This document shows positions 44,733 to 56,746 of a DNA stretch of 64,000 nucleotides, one piece after another. The notes under the pieces are model-generated. The model was not told where the DNA came from, did not search any database, and worked only from the letters and a program-made list of their open reading frames with translations. A program made the position numbers and the translations under genes. Each line of letters opens with the position of its first letter. Position 1 is the stretch's first letter. Origin of the DNA: Azorinus chamasolen (lineage: Eukaryota; Mollusca; Bivalvia; Cardiida; Solecurtidae); NCBI GenBank assembly GCA_963576725.1, contig OY755242.1, positions 3,365,593 through 3,429,592 on the forward strand, given 5' to 3'.

Positions 44733-45846
44733 ATTGCCGAACTAATGTAAAACAAACTTTTACACTGTCTCAGAACTTTATAATAGAATAAGGGTTAAAT
44801 TCAACATTCAATAATATACAGTGCACTGTTGAGATGTTCAGGGAAAGTTTGGTGTCTGACTTAATATCCCTATTTAACGGTTATTCAGGCTTACACATAA
44901 GCTTTCGGATGTATTGTAGTATGTTTGTAGATGGTGGCTATTAATACTGATGATGAGCGAGCCTTTATAACTGTTTGGGTGTAGGTCTAGCTATTGTTAG
45001 GGGGGCATTCTGAAATTCCAATTCCAATTCCAATTTTATTTTAAATAATACAAAATCTCGCTTTTATGCAAGAAGCATTTACATCTATTATACAGTATAC
45101 AGTAAATAGTCACATGGTCACAGTGAGGGAAAACGGCTATTATCATATCCCATGTATGGAAGTAGTATATCCAGAGACATATTCATGCATATCTCTGGCA
45201 TATCCTACCCAAGAATGAGAAAAGAATAATAATATTATCTATGTATACCCACTTGTTTTCAAGTGTAGGTATATACACGTAAGGCAATATTTTACAATGA
45301 CAAATATATACATATGAGGCAGTATATCATGTGTAGTGTTGTATTCCATACATACATACACCCAAACCAGGTGGTTCTGGATAAAAAATGTGACGTACGC
45401 CATGCACTCTACATAGACTGTTATATTTGAGTTTTGGTGATCTGAGTGAGCTGACACAATATAGTCACAGCATGCGTCCATTTCTCTTGATTTACGGGCA
45501 TATTTAAACTTACCGGAAAGGATGAATTAGTTTTATGATTCTTGAATTAATTACACTTTTATTATTCTTATCAATATCCATATCTTAAATAGCATTTGTT
45601 TTACAATTATATATGCATTGAATCTACTCAATGTATACATGTAATTTATTCAAATTGACAATTTTCTTAATAATTATTGTACATAACAAATACCAAGTTT
45701 TATTATGTTACTGAAACTTTACGTCTCGAAGAGACGATTCTAAAGAGTGGTCACGTTATAGGGTTCGGTAGAGAAATATAATGGAGTTATTCTAGAAAAT
45801 GTTTACATTTACGCGTCTTATCTGGACCTCTGTAATAAAAACTATA

Positions 45847-46207
45847 CAGTGCTACCTCCCTACAACGGCCCTCTCAATAACGATTCCCTCCTTACAACAA
45901 CGTATGTCACTGTTTCCGAAACAACAAGGTTCCAGAAACAACCTTTGTCCATCGTATTTCTTTATGCCTCCATCAAACCCTATGTTGTGATCACTCTTTA
46001 GAATCGTCACTTTGTGACGATTCTAAAGACTGGTCACAACATAGGGTTTGATAGAGGCATAATGGTTTTAGTTCTCGAAATACGCCTTATCTGGGAATCT
46101 GCAAACAAACTAATTATGTTTGATTTCCCCTCCCTATAACAACTCCCTCTGAACAACACATACAATCTTCGTATCCCAAAGGGTGACGTTGTAGAGAGGG
46201 AGCACTG
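45847..46207. mobile_element. Family E MITE in unit 2
   Basis: 361 bp, same ends and TA flanks as the unit 1 copy at 31540, at the orthologous site. Confidence 0.9.
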
Positions 46208-46291
46208 TATATTATTTGGATTTACTACCCAGACATCTTAACTACGGCTATGAGCTCTACACTGCGCTATGTAGATACTGTAGAACCTCTC

Positions 46292-46505
46292 TTAACCCTT
46301 TCGCTGCCAAACTCTGTCGTCTGCTAACTTAGTCGTCTGCTACACATTTTCATTCTTTTGACTTTCTTCATTTTTGTTTCAAAAACATAGTAACAGTAAC
46401 AAACAGTTTGGATCTTGATGAGACGCCGAGTTACTCGGCGTCTCATCTGGATTCAAACTGTTTGCATAGGTAATCACAGATCCGGCATTGGCAGCGAAAG
46501 GGTTA
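46292..46505. mobile_element. piggyBac-like MITE, family D, unit 2
   Basis: Orthologue of 31985-32199 with the same TTAACCCTTTCGCTGCC ends. Confidence 0.85.
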
Positions 46506-46586
46506 ATATTTTTCCTATTGAATATTCATATAAGAAATAATGGAATCATGAATATCTTTAGCTGAATTTTTATATTGGCAAATATA

Positions 46587-46790
46587 CAGTAAACCCCCTC
46601 TAATGCGACCACTTAATGAACAAACATAGTTGTCTTCATAAGCATGTAGTTGCTTAATGCAGGATGAAAGTTATGCAGAAAGCTCCCATAGGAGCTTTCT
46701 GTATAACTTTCGTCCTGCATTAATCTATCACATGTCTTTACAACTGTGAATTATGCCCTTTCCGGTGGTCGCATTAGAGGGGATTTACTG
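46587..46790. mobile_element. pogo-like MITE, unit 2
   Basis: Orthologue of 32281-32465, ends CAGTAAACCCCCTCTAATGC and GCATTAGAGGGGATTTACTG beside TA. It keeps GTTGTCTTCATAAGCATGTA, which unit 1 lacks. Confidence 0.8.
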
Positions 46791-47320
46791 TACATATGAA
46801 TATTTGGAATTGGTAGTAGGGGTACGTTCAGATCTATTACAAAACTATCATAAAAACAAATCAGACTATGATCAGGGATTTCTTACACGAGTCGTCTGAT
46901 TTGGGTCTAGTCTGTTTGCAAAATTATGGAAGAAAAGTATTAAGAGACAATAAAAAAGAGGTCTTAGTGTGTCTTTAAGACAAGCGATAGCTTAATGCAG
47001 GTTGAAAATACCGCAGAAAGTTCCTATTTGAGCTCCTATGTTCAATTAATGAATTGTGGATTAAGACAGGTTCTACTGTACTAATCCGTACTTCGGAGTA
47101 AACTGTCTTACCCCTTTCCCTGTTCATGTGGGAAATGATGACGACATTAATATTAATAATATCATTTTTTATATGAGCAGACCCTGGCTAGACGGCTCAT
47201 ATAAAAACCATATGGTCTGGGTCTAATCTGTTTGCAGATGCGTGAAAATGCGCTTATACATAATGGAAAGGGTTAAACACGTGTCGAGCATTTTGGATCC
47301 AGATGAAACGCCGAGTAATC

Positions 47321-47431
47321 CGACGTGTCATCAGGCACGGTCGACGTGTCATCTGGCCCCGACGTGTCATTTGGCCCCGACGTGTCATCTGGCACGGTCG
47401 ACGTGTCACCTGGCCCCGACGTGTCATCTGG
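47321..47431. repeat. GACGTGTCATCTGGC minisatellite, unit 2
   Basis: Same array as 32981-33091, interrupted on its right side by the insertion at 47432. Confidence 0.85.
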
Positions 47432-47672
47432 GCCCGAGGTTATAAAACTTAAAAAGAACTCTGTGCTCAAAACTCAGTTTCTACTACAGGCTATACTTTT
47501 TTACATAACACGCTTTAACTGATTCTAGTAACCTCATTTGGACACATCTTTACAGTAAATATTATGTATGCAAAAACTGGCTATATATAAAATGTTTGCA
47601 GAAGTGTTTTGAGCTGAGAAAAAATCTGAGTTTTGAGCACAGAGTTTGTTTTAAGTTTTATAACCTCGGGGC
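47432..47672. mobile_element. 241 bp inverted-repeat insertion specific to unit 2
   Basis: Left end GCCCGAGGTTATAAAACTTA and right end AAGTTTTATAACCTCGGGGC are inverted. Inner arms AACTCTGTGCTCAAAACTCAG / CTGAGTTTTGAGCACAGAG extend them. The 4 bp CTGG is duplicated on both sides (47428-47431 and 47673-47676) and single in units 1 and 3. Non-autonomous; superfamily not assigned. Confidence 0.85.
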
Positions 47673-47728
47673 CTGGCCTCGATATGTTCGCAATGATTAT
47701 CGCAGATCCCTTTGTAACGTGTTAAATG

Positions 47729-47857
47729 TTTATCTAGTCCGATTCAGTACCCCATGTTTCATAACCAGTTACAGAACTAAAAACCCGAATTCTTCCAAGT
47801 TGCTTCCACGTCGATATCTCCTTGTCGCTTACAATATTCTATAACAGTAAGATAAAA
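47729..47857 (-). pseudogene. Decayed duplicate of the gene's C-terminal tail, unit 2
   Basis: Minus strand reads YLTVIEYCKRQGDID without the premature stop of unit 1, but an extra T later shifts the frame before VTGYET. The stop-equivalent is at 47734-47736. Same arrangement as 33143-33270. Confidence 0.8.
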
Positions 47858-47991
47858 CTGACATTTCAAATTCCACTAGCAAACCGAGCAGACCCTGGTA
47901 AGACGGCTCCCATAGAAGCCGTCTGATCTGGGTCTACTCTGTTTGCAAATGCGTGAAACACGTTTATATGAAGGAATTTGTAAAGATTTGT

Positions 47992-50301
47992 CTAGTCCGA
48001 TTCAATATCCATTGTTTCATAACCAGTTACAGAACTAATACCCAAATTTTCCATATCGCTTCCGCTGTCGATATCTCCTTGTCTCTTACAATACTCTATA
48101 ACCGTAAGATAAATTCGCTGGCGCAACTTTTTTTTGTTCTTATGTCTCACGCTTCTTACACACAAATTTCTTAGGATCTTGGGAAGAGCGCAAATGAACA
48201 AAACAGTGAACACGTGCGAGACAAGTGACAGATCCTGAAACCTGTCAAAGCTAATTAACAATTCTACCGATACATATAGTATCGATACAACCAATACAAC
48301 CTTTAAAATGGTACTACATACTTTCACCCTTTTCGGCTGGTGTTTTTCGACAATTGTATTGAATAGCTGTCGAGGCATGGCGCTTTTATACAACAAATAC
48401 TGGGCGAATTCATGTTCACCTTTGCTCTGAACCCTTTCACATGCTTCTATGCTGAGTTTTAGCAAGTCTCGATAACTGGAACCGAACTGTTGGATACTCT
48501 CCATAAGGTAGTAGAACGTCATGAAAGCGAGAATGATATATCCGTAGGAGAGTCTTGGGAATTGAACAATGCCGGTAAAGGTGAACATGATGATTCTAGA
48601 CAGAAAAAAGAAGCCATCGAAGAAGATTATACAATACATGTACCACGTAATAAAGAAAGCCACAGCAGTGCCTGCTAGAAGGAGCTTGCTGAGAATAAGA
48701 AGCAGTCGAGGAGGGTCGCCCAAATGAGACACGAGAGAAGTGATGTAAGCATTCAAAAGTAGGAAGAAACAGCTAACTACAGGGAAAGCAAAGAACGTCA
48801 GAGACAACACAGTTTCAACAACACAGAACGTGATGTAAAGTGGAAATATTAACACACGGACAGATGCCACAATCACATCACATGCGAACATCTTTAGGAC
48901 TAACTGTTTAATATTCACAGACCACCTCTTCACAAATATATTCAACACGAGGCGCCAAAATTTCCTGTTCAATATCATGTAAAGTTGTAGAAGGAGATAG
49001 TTGTGAAACTTTTTATACCCGGTGTAATTCCGAACAGATACCCTACCAAGTTTTTCTCGAGATTTCAGGGAAATTGTCAGAATGAAATGATGATACGTAC
49101 GTGGATTGAATAAACCATTAACTACCAACTGTTCAAGATCTCCTGGGAACACTAAGAACATCGTCCCGAACACTAGATACATTGATATTGCTTTGTAAGG
49201 ACCGCCTAATAAATACAAGAACTGTCCAGCATAATGCGGTCCAGCAACTAGTGAACTTAACCCAATCGATGCACCATTCTTAAGAGCACCGCTGATGAAA
49301 TCTTTTGAATACTTCCAATCCAAATATATCCTAACAGCGGGTAGAGCCATAGGCAGGATAATTATCAACATTCGCCACATCCTCAGACAGATAGATGCTT
49401 TACACTTGCACACAATCAATACTGGAGAAAACACCGTGGATAAGAAAGTCACTGGAGGGTTCTGCTTTGGACGAATATAGTCTAAGCCGTTTTCAATAGC
49501 GCCATCCTGGTCCGATACACGCCGTTTCCTTTTCGACCTGTTTCGCGTTATCTGCTGAAAGTTGCGTCCGATTTTTGAAAGAATCAGCGGATAGAACGCA
49601 AAAGAAATCTCTCCAAAGACGATTGGCAGTGCCCACCACAGGTGACTGAAATGATAGCGTTCATTGGAACATTCGATGCTCCGCTCTTTCGTCACGTAAC
49701 TTATGATATACTTGCAACACACGTACTCGATGTTTTGTATAGTGCAGATAGAGTTGGAACAGGCACGATACATAACACTGGAATCCGTAAACATAACTTT
49801 GTTGTAGCACCAGTAACTGGAATTGTAATAGTCCCTCCTGGCAGCAATATCGCTTGTCATATTACCTAGAGCCTCTCCTATCAGTTGATCACTGCTGTTT
49901 TCTCCAATTATCAAACCGCTACAGTTGCCATCGTGCTGAATCTTTATTGTGTATTTTGAACTATTACATTTAGACCATAGGAGACCAAAAGAGAGATAAC
50001 CAAAGTCTTGTGGTATAAACAAGTATTCATATCCCCCATTCTCGCCTTTGTAAGTCCAGATCCAATGGGTGGGCGTAATAACATATTTCTCTGAATTCAC
50101 AGTATCATTCATATCCTCAAACAGGAGACGCATGTACATGAAATTATAGTTTCTCCGGAGAATAGTGTCGGTGAAGATAGCTCGCGACTCGTTATTTACC
50201 CTTAACCTGCACGTATCGCTTAATACATCGTTACTTACAACTGTAGCATTTGTGATCGCAGTTGTGGCACCGACTATCAAAACAAACACAAATATAGCCA
50301 T
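47992..50301 (-). CDS. Unknown polytopic membrane protein, copy 2 (769 aa)
   Basis: Intronless, ATG at 50299-50301, same signal peptide, nine-Cys glycosylated ectodomain, roughly ten membrane segments and acidic tail as copy 1. All ectodomain cysteines are kept. Differences from copy 1 include Leu123His, Leu223Trp, Cys237Tyr in the first membrane segment, and a cluster at 541-565 (FLVGTVV to LLAGTAV, Tyr560Phe, Trp565Phe) in and after the sixth hydrophobic segment. The frame is fully intact, consistent with a functional paralogue. Function not recognised. Confidence 0.85.
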   Translation of the reverse strand: MAIFVFVLIVGATTAITNATVVSNDVLSDTCRLRVNNESRAIFTDTILRRNYNFMYMRLLFEDMNDTVNSEKYVITPTHWIWTYKGENGGYEYLFIPQDFGYLSFGLLWSKCNSSKYTIKIQHDGNCSGLIIGENSSDQLIGEALGNMTSDIAARRDYYNSSYWCYNKVMFTDSSVMYRACSNSICTIQNIEYVCCKYIISYVTKERSIECSNERYHFSHLWWALPIVFGEISFAFYPLILSKIGRNFQQITRNRSKRKRRVSDQDGAIENGLDYIRPKQNPPVTFLSTVFSPVLIVCKCKASICLRMWRMLIIILPMALPAVRIYLDWKYSKDFISGALKNGASIGLSSLVAGPHYAGQFLYLLGGPYKAISMYLVFGTMFLVFPGDLEQLVVNGLFNPRTYHHFILTISLKSREKLGRVSVRNYTGYKKFHNYLLLQLYMILNRKFWRLVLNIFVKRWSVNIKQLVLKMFACDVIVASVRVLIFPLYITFCVVETVLSLTFFAFPVVSCFFLLLNAYITSLVSHLGDPPRLLLILSKLLLAGTAVAFFITWYMYCIIFFDGFFFLSRIIMFTFTGIVQFPRLSYGYIILAFMTFYYLMESIQQFGSSYRDLLKLSIEACERVQSKGEHEFAQYLLYKSAMPRQLFNTIVEKHQPKRVKVCSTILKVVLVVSILYVSVELLISFDRFQDLSLVSHVFTVLFICALPKILRNLCVRSVRHKNKKKLRQRIYLTVIEYCKRQGDIDSGSDMENLGISSVTGYETMDIESD

Positions 50302-50376
50302 CTTTTTGAATATAGTGTATCTGTTGTACAAGTGGCAGGGTAATCCAACACAGAACTTTGGTTAATGCATATTTTT

Positions 50377-50384
50377 TTTATATA
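50377..50384 (-). promoter_or_regulatory. Candidate TATA box, gene copy 2
   Basis: TATATAAA on the minus strand at the same distance from the ATG as in copy 1; the adjacent T run differs by one base. Confidence 0.35.
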
Positions 50385-50387
50385 AAA

Positions 50388-51714
50388 TTATGAAAAACGC
50401 CTGTCCTTCGATAGTTTGGCGATAAACATTTGCAAACGTTTTAATTTGCCTCAGAATTTCTTTTTATTACAGTTTAAATAAAATATTTACAAGAAAGTAA
50501 CATTTGCGTTCACAGCAAACCGTGACTTCAATTTAAAAATATCTTAATCGTTCCTCGTGCTTCACTATCAGATTATTTATCGTGAAGAGATGTTTTCTCA
50601 TGTCAGTAACTCATTGTAAAATGAGTTTCACATGAACTTCCTTGTTTTAATTTCCTTGTTGCCTTGTGCTTTTTACAGGTCACTAAGAGTGTACCGCCAG
50701 AGTGTATCGCCTTTAACCCTTTACCACATGACTATTCATGTAAGATATCTTGTATCTATGGATGTTTACAGAGGCGTAGAAAGGTGTATATATGGAGCCT
50801 GGAGGAATGGGTTCTGGATGACTTTCATCCTGCATTAATCAGCCACCTGCCTTAAATGTCATCAATTCTTCATCACTAACATTTCGAAGTATCAAGCTGT
50901 TACTGTACCCTGTTTGCAAAGGTATCAAAAGGTGTATGTATGAGATAAATGGCTAATTATTTACACTGTAAGCAATAGTCTTCTTCAAAAAATGTTGTCT
51001 GGTACAGTTACCAACAAGGAAATGTTTGGCAAAGAATTGTGAATACTGTATTGTCGGACCCCTGACCATGGTAAATAGGATAAGGAAGGAAGGATCGAGG
51101 ATTGATTGCAATACTGTAGTATCTGCTTTATTTAATCCCTTCCGTGTACAATATTCGTGTAAGATTGACTTCATTAATATTTATAAGCTGAATTTTTATT
51201 ATGTAAACGTTTCAAGGATTATTTTTGCTTCAGCAAAAGCTGTAGAATCAGAACTTTATCATGTCAAAAGCAAACAGAGCAGACTGATCAGACAACTCCT
51301 ATAGGAGCCGTCTGATCTGGGTCTATTCTGTTTGCAAACGTGTGAAATGGCGTTCATATGAAGGACAGGATTTACCTTTAAGCATTCAAAATAATTGTTT
51401 TCCTCAATTGTTAAAAATGTTTTTTCTGCCAATTCTATTGAAAAACAGTATCAGAAAGTCAAACAGTTTTGATTTTTATTGGGGTTCTGGGTGACTCGGC
51501 GTCGTATCAGGAGCCAAACTGTTTGCAAGATCATCACAAGTTTGCCCAATAGATTGTGGTTACAACAATTTTCCACTCAACATTCAATATAGTATTTAAT
51601 TTCAACAAGTCATCTCCTATCTGATGGTCTAGCTACTCATACCTTACAGATGTCATTGTATAAACAAGTGTTTCACATATGGTGTATGTAGAACATCTTT
51701 GTTTTCTTCCTCAG
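50388..51714. other. Upstream region of gene copy 2
   Basis: Co-linear with 35800-37040. It keeps a fuller family B core (AGCAAACAGAGCAGACTGATC ... GGAGCCGTCTGATCTGGGTC, 51269-51335), of which unit 1 has lost the left arm. No gene called. Confidence 0.45.
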
Positions 51715-51801
51715 GGTTGGTGTGGCTGGAAGGGACCAGAGTTCTGGGATCAGCATGCTCACTACAACATGTGTCTACCACAGAGACCAGCCATGATTTA
51801 A
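51715..51801 (+). CDS. Possible 3' terminal exon, unit 2
   Basis: Orthologue of 37041-37127 with the same acceptor and TAA stop. The single base change is synonymous in the [11 protein letters not shown] frame. Status as uncertain as in unit 1. Confidence 0.3.
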   Translation, partial: GWCGWKGPEFWDQHAHYNMCLPQRPAMI

Positions 51802-51832
51802 ACCTTGACAATCGAAACTCTCTTTCTGTATA

Positions 51833-52452
51833 CAGTCCAACCTGCTGTAAGAGGCCAGTCCTGGGAACTGTCCACTTTGGCCGCTTACAGCATGTGACTG
51901 ACTAAACCAGGTGCAGGATACCAATCATACTTTCCAGTGATGATGATAAAGACATGAATTATGTGTATACTGATTGATATTTATTTAGACTGTTCTCACT
52001 CAAAGTACTTGTAATAATTGCAAGCCAGATCAAATTAATTGTCTAGTTTTGTCATTCTTTAATCTCTTTGTTGCTTATCCATAAGTGTCAGACCTCTCAT
52101 TTGAGTAATACAGGTAGATATTGAAATCACCTTTGGCGAAACTTGTAGATGACACAACTAGCTTCTCGAATATACTGTTTGCCTACATGTATTTGTTGAG
52201 CTGAAACCGGGTACCAGTTTGAGTCACATGGTTCACACATGATTTAGAATTTCCGGTGACTCAAAACGGGTGTGTGTGGGGGTGGGGGGATTCTCAAATT
52301 GATATGGTGTGAACAACGGAATGTCCGATGCGTTTGGTAAACAAATGAAAGAAACTGCGATAATTGAATAAGGAGTCCAAAAATGGGTAATGACCGTCAT
52401 TACGTTACGTTTACGCTTTAATACGTCAGTATCATTGAAGCAGGTTGGACTG
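51833..52452. mobile_element. pogo-like element, 620 bp, unit 2
   Basis: Orthologue of 37159-37778, ends CAGTCCAACCTGCTG and CAGGTTGGACTG beside TA. Confidence 0.7.
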
Positions 52453-52794
52453 TATTCATCAATTTATGAATTGTTATTACATGAACGTTATTGGCAATCT
52501 TGTTCTGTGACATTTTCACAATGGGTATCTATCAAAGAGTAAACAGGATTGTTTGGTATTGGTAGAAATTGTAGAGTCAGATCTATTACAATTTCATAGG
52601 TTTCTACAGGAGCAGCTTGATCTGGGTTTTCTCTGAGTTCAAAAGCATGAAAAGGCATTTATATTAGGAAAAGGGTTCAGCTTGTACATGTATCTTGAAT
52701 CTGGCCCTGCACTTCATATGTAGACATATTTAGACATAGGCCCTGATCAGACAACACCTGCAGGAGCTGTCTGATCAGTGTCTGCACTGTTTGC

Positions 52795-53044
52795 TTAACC
52801 CTTTCCCGGTTCTGTATTTGGGCCAAATTTCAATACCTACCGAATGTTCATTAACAATATAGTTTTAAAGAAATAAGGAGGATGGAACATTGTAGACATT
52901 TTAAAAAGCAAGGAAACGGATCTATCAAATTCTATTAGCACACAGAGCAGAACCTGATCAGACTGCTCCTCTAGGAGCCGTCTGATCTGGGTCTACTCTA
53001 TTTGCAGATGCGTGAAAACACGTTTATATGAGGGAAGGGGTTAA
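52795..53044. mobile_element. piggyBac-like MITE, family B, unit 2
   Basis: Orthologue of 38121-38370 with TTAACCCTTTCCCGG and GGAAGGGGTTAA ends. Confidence 0.8.
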
Positions 53045-54922
53045 AATATGTTATAGACTAGATTCTACATTGTCTGCTATGGCAAAATATTATCTTTCTC
53101 AGTGTAATTATAACAGTTCAGTTCATTAACATTTATGAAATCATAAAATTGTGCATGAGTATTCATGAAATAAAAAAGTCATGAATTAAAGTCTCTTGTT
53201 GCCATCTCAGTATATTGCATCCATTTGCCATGGGGAATTAGGGGGACCAATGCATTTTGAATTCAGATTCAGTCTGAATAAAAGTGTACATTATAATTAT
53301 ACTTATCAAACAGGGCAGGTTGCAATTATGTTGGAAATTGTACATGGTTTTATAATGTAATGAGCTGCACACTAGATGAAGGATTCATGATGATGTATGC
53401 AGCCTGTTTGGATCCAGATGAGATGCCATGTAATGCTTTGCATGTAAGCAGGGACTTCGTGATATTGTATGCAAACAGGTTAGATCCAGATGAGATCCAA
53501 GCTGTTTGACACTGTATTTCTGAATAGAAATGATAGAAAAACTTTTGCAGATGACCAGTTTTGCAGGTGACAATTACTTAGCATGCAAAGTACTTCATAT
53601 AATTCTTTAACCCTTTCCCTGTTCTATGTTTATACCAAATATCAGTGCCTACTGAATATTTATGGACAAAATAGTTATAATGAAATGTTGTAGGTGGAAA
53701 GTAAAGAAACATATCTTGTTACTGGTGCTTATAGATGAGAATAAAGGTAAACTTTATGTATTTTCTATGTTATCTATCTTCACAGTTAACCATTTACTCC
53801 ATAAATATTGGTGAAATACATAATGACGTCATGACTATGAATTTATTGTTTCTTTATAATGGCATGTGAGATTTTATTCACTAATCAGCTATATATTGTT
53901 TCATAAGCAAGCAGAGCAGACCCTGGCCAGATGGCTCCTACGGGAACTACATGATCTGGGTCTCCTCTGTTTGCCAAGACCTAACTATGGAGTGAAGGAT
54001 TAAGACAACTTTTGGGTCTGGATCCAGTTGCAATTTTGAGTAACTCGGCTCTCTTCAGGATCGAAAATGTTTGTCACACTGAATGTAACTTTTGAAGAGA
54101 AACGTAAGATAAAGGTAATTGAGAAATGTTATAGACAGCAATATTTTACATTCTGCTATTACAGAGCGTACACAGAGTTTTGTTATGAAGGATACAAATA
54201 CAAGGATACTTTATTAAAGCTGAAATGAATTTTTTGTCATTGATCTCCTGAGATTTTTGTCCACTTGACTTTTAAAGTATTGACACTTTTAAAACCTATA
54301 TATCATCTATGAAGATTATCATCTGGATCCGTCTGATCTGGGGTTAATCTGTTTGCAAATGTATGAAAACACGTTTACATGAAGGAAAGGGTTTAATCAG
54401 ACGGTAGCTTAAGCACCACATCCCCTGGGTTGGGGCCACATTTGACCACAGGGTCATGCATTTTGTAGAGGACCAGAACATGATGCTATGTGCTAAATAT
54501 GAAAGCTGAGAACCTTCCAGTTTCAAAGGAGAAGATTTTCACTATATGTTTCTATAGAATACTGGCCAGCCCTGGGGCGGGGCAACATTTGACCCCAGGA
54601 GCATAATTTATATAACTTTTCGTACACAGAGTTGCTCACTCTTGATGGGTATAAAACATTTGCAGAATAGTGGTCGTTCTCTAGCTGCGAACTGTTACCA
54701 ATAACCGGGCGTTATCGTTTACTGAACGCACGGTTGCTGCTGATCAGTTTTGTCGGAACCAGACGAGGATTGTCGACGCCCGTTTTTATTGAAGAAGTGA
54801 ACCATTTAGATAGTTTCTATTGTATCTAATCATAAATGTGCGGTAAATGAGTATGTAGAGCCTTTGATGCATGTGTATGTGTGTGTTTAATTAGTATTCA
54901 GACAGGGTCAAACTGGCTTTAA
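53045..54922. other. Intergenic part of unit 2
   Basis: Co-linear with 38371-41840 minus the Helitron-like insertion. Contains D- and B-type remnants and, at 54412-54625, an inverted satellite fragment (GCTGAGAACCTTCCAGTTTC). No gene seen. Confidence 0.5.
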
Positions 54923-56053
54923 CTAGAGGTTTTTGTCAAAAAACCGGATGTCTCCCCTCTAATAAAAACATTATGTAAAGGGAAATCACTAAAAATGTTA
55001 TGGACTTGATGATTGATACTTCCCCTCTTTATGCGCTTTCCACACCACAGTTTTCAAGATGAAAATGATAATAGCTTATAACTCCAAAAATATTGATACC
55101 AGAGTTATGGCCCTTGTGCATGACACTTACTTCCATCATGCTCTTTCCATAAATGAAATGTCATTCCAATAGCATCAGTCGAACAGGAGTTATTGATCGG
55201 ACAAAAATGTAACAAAGGGCAATAACTCCAAAAGTATTGGAGCCAGAGTTGTGGCCCTTGTTCATGACGCTTTCTCTCATCATGCTCTTTCCATGTATGA
55301 AGTTTCGATACAATGGCAAGAGCCATGTAGGAGTTATCGTCCGGACAAGAAAGCGTTAAACAAATGTACAAGGGGCAACAACTCTCAATTTATTGAAGCC
55401 AGAGTTAAGGACCTTATGCATGACACTTTCTCTTATCATGATCTTTCCATGTATGAAGTTTCACTCCAATGGCATGTGCCATATAGGAGTTATCATCCTG
55501 ATAAAAAAGTGTGATTTATTTTACAAAGGGCAATAACTCCAATATTAGTGGAGCCAGAGTTATGGACCTTGAACATGACACTTTCTCTTATCATGATCTT
55601 TCCATGTATGAAGTTTCAATACTATGGCATGAGCCATATAAGAGTTATCGTCCGGACAAAAAATTGTGAAAAAATACAAGGGCAATAACTCCATTATTAG
55701 TGAAGCTAGAGTTATGGACCTTGTGTATGATACTTCCTCTTGTCATGATCTTTCCATATATGAAGTTTCAATCCAATGGCATGAGCCATATAGGAGTTAT
55801 CGTCCGGACAAAAAAGTGTGAACTTTTTTTTACAAGGGACAATAACTCCTATATTAGTGAAGCCAGAGTTATGGACCTTGTGCATGACACTTCCTCTCAT
55901 TATGCTCTTTCCATATATGAAGTTTCAATCAACTGGCATCAGGCATATTGAAGTTATCGACCGGACAAAAAGTGTGACGGACAGTCAGACGGACAGACAG
56001 ACAACTCTCACGAAAACAATATGTCTCCCCCATATAAATATGGGGGAAGACAT
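54923..56053 (-). mobile_element. Helitron/Helentron-like satellite element, unit 2 insertion
   Basis: Same family as 39466-40772 but in the opposite orientation and at a different site: starts CTAGAGGTTTTTGTCAAAAA and ends GGGGGAAGACAT, with about six ~175 bp units between. Flanked by AA on both sides. Unit 1 has the uninterrupted TTCTAATTATTCAGC near 41840. No protein. Confidence 0.75.
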
Positions 56054-56331
56054 AATTATTCAGCTGGTTATTGGTTAAGTGTCATTGCATGCTTGTTTGT
56101 ATATCGTTCCGACATAAACAACATCATTTCTTACAAGAGAGCTACATAAACAACATCATTTCTTACAAGAGAGCTTCAAGAAATACATAGACTACACTCA
56201 TTCTATATATAAGCTTTATTACGTTTTTCTTGTAAACTATATCAATCCTTTCAACGCTAAATGTTCAGAGTGGAATAGTCCAACGGTATATTAACAATAG
56301 GGTCCATTGACTGTGAAAAGCTTAACCCTTT

Positions 56332-56550
56332 CCTCCATAGGCTATTTTTAGACCTAACCTCTTTGAATGAATCTACCCAAAAGGAGCATTTACTAGAAAA
56401 AAGTAAAAGTTTTGAGTTTTGTAGTTTGAAACCATTGTGATAAATAGAGCATTTGCTCTTATAGGAGCAAATGCTCTATTTATCACAATGGTTTCAAGAA
56501 GTGATTGTTACAGGGGCGTAGAAAGGCCTATTTATGGAGGAAAGGTTTAA
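56332..56550. mobile_element. piggyBac-like MITE, family C, unit 2
   Basis: TTAACCCTTTCCTCCATAGG to TATGGAGGAAAGGTTTAA; orthologue of 42064-42288. Confidence 0.8.
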
Positions 56551-56746
56551 GCGGATTTTTAATGACAAATGCAGACCCTGGTCAGAGGGCTAATCTAGGC
56601 AACCCCTGAGCTGTGTCGTCACTATTTGCAAATGCCAGTGATTGAGTGTCCAGCATTCAAAGGATTAAGATGTCATATATAAGATAGAAAAAGAAACACA
56701 TTCAAACAAGAGTCGCTAATAAAACAAGTACATAACAAACATATTA

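Larger units (their letters stand above)
31003..45313. repeat. Segmental duplication unit 1
   Basis: From ATGAGGCAATATATCACGTG onward the sequence is repeated at 45314 and 59824 with high identity. The left border is the (TA)n tract. The right border is where unit 2 begins. The unit contains one minus-strand membrane-protein gene, its decayed tail duplicate, and a fixed order of MITEs. Differences between units are mainly insertions: here the family E MITE and the Helitron-like element at 39466 are present. Confidence 0.9.

Noticed and set aside
45239..45481. 80-codon minus-strand frame at the left edge of each duplicated unit (also near 30892-31170 and 59749-59991)
   Set aside because: Most differences between units change the residue, unit 1 runs into the (TA)n tract, and there is no splice or domain support.
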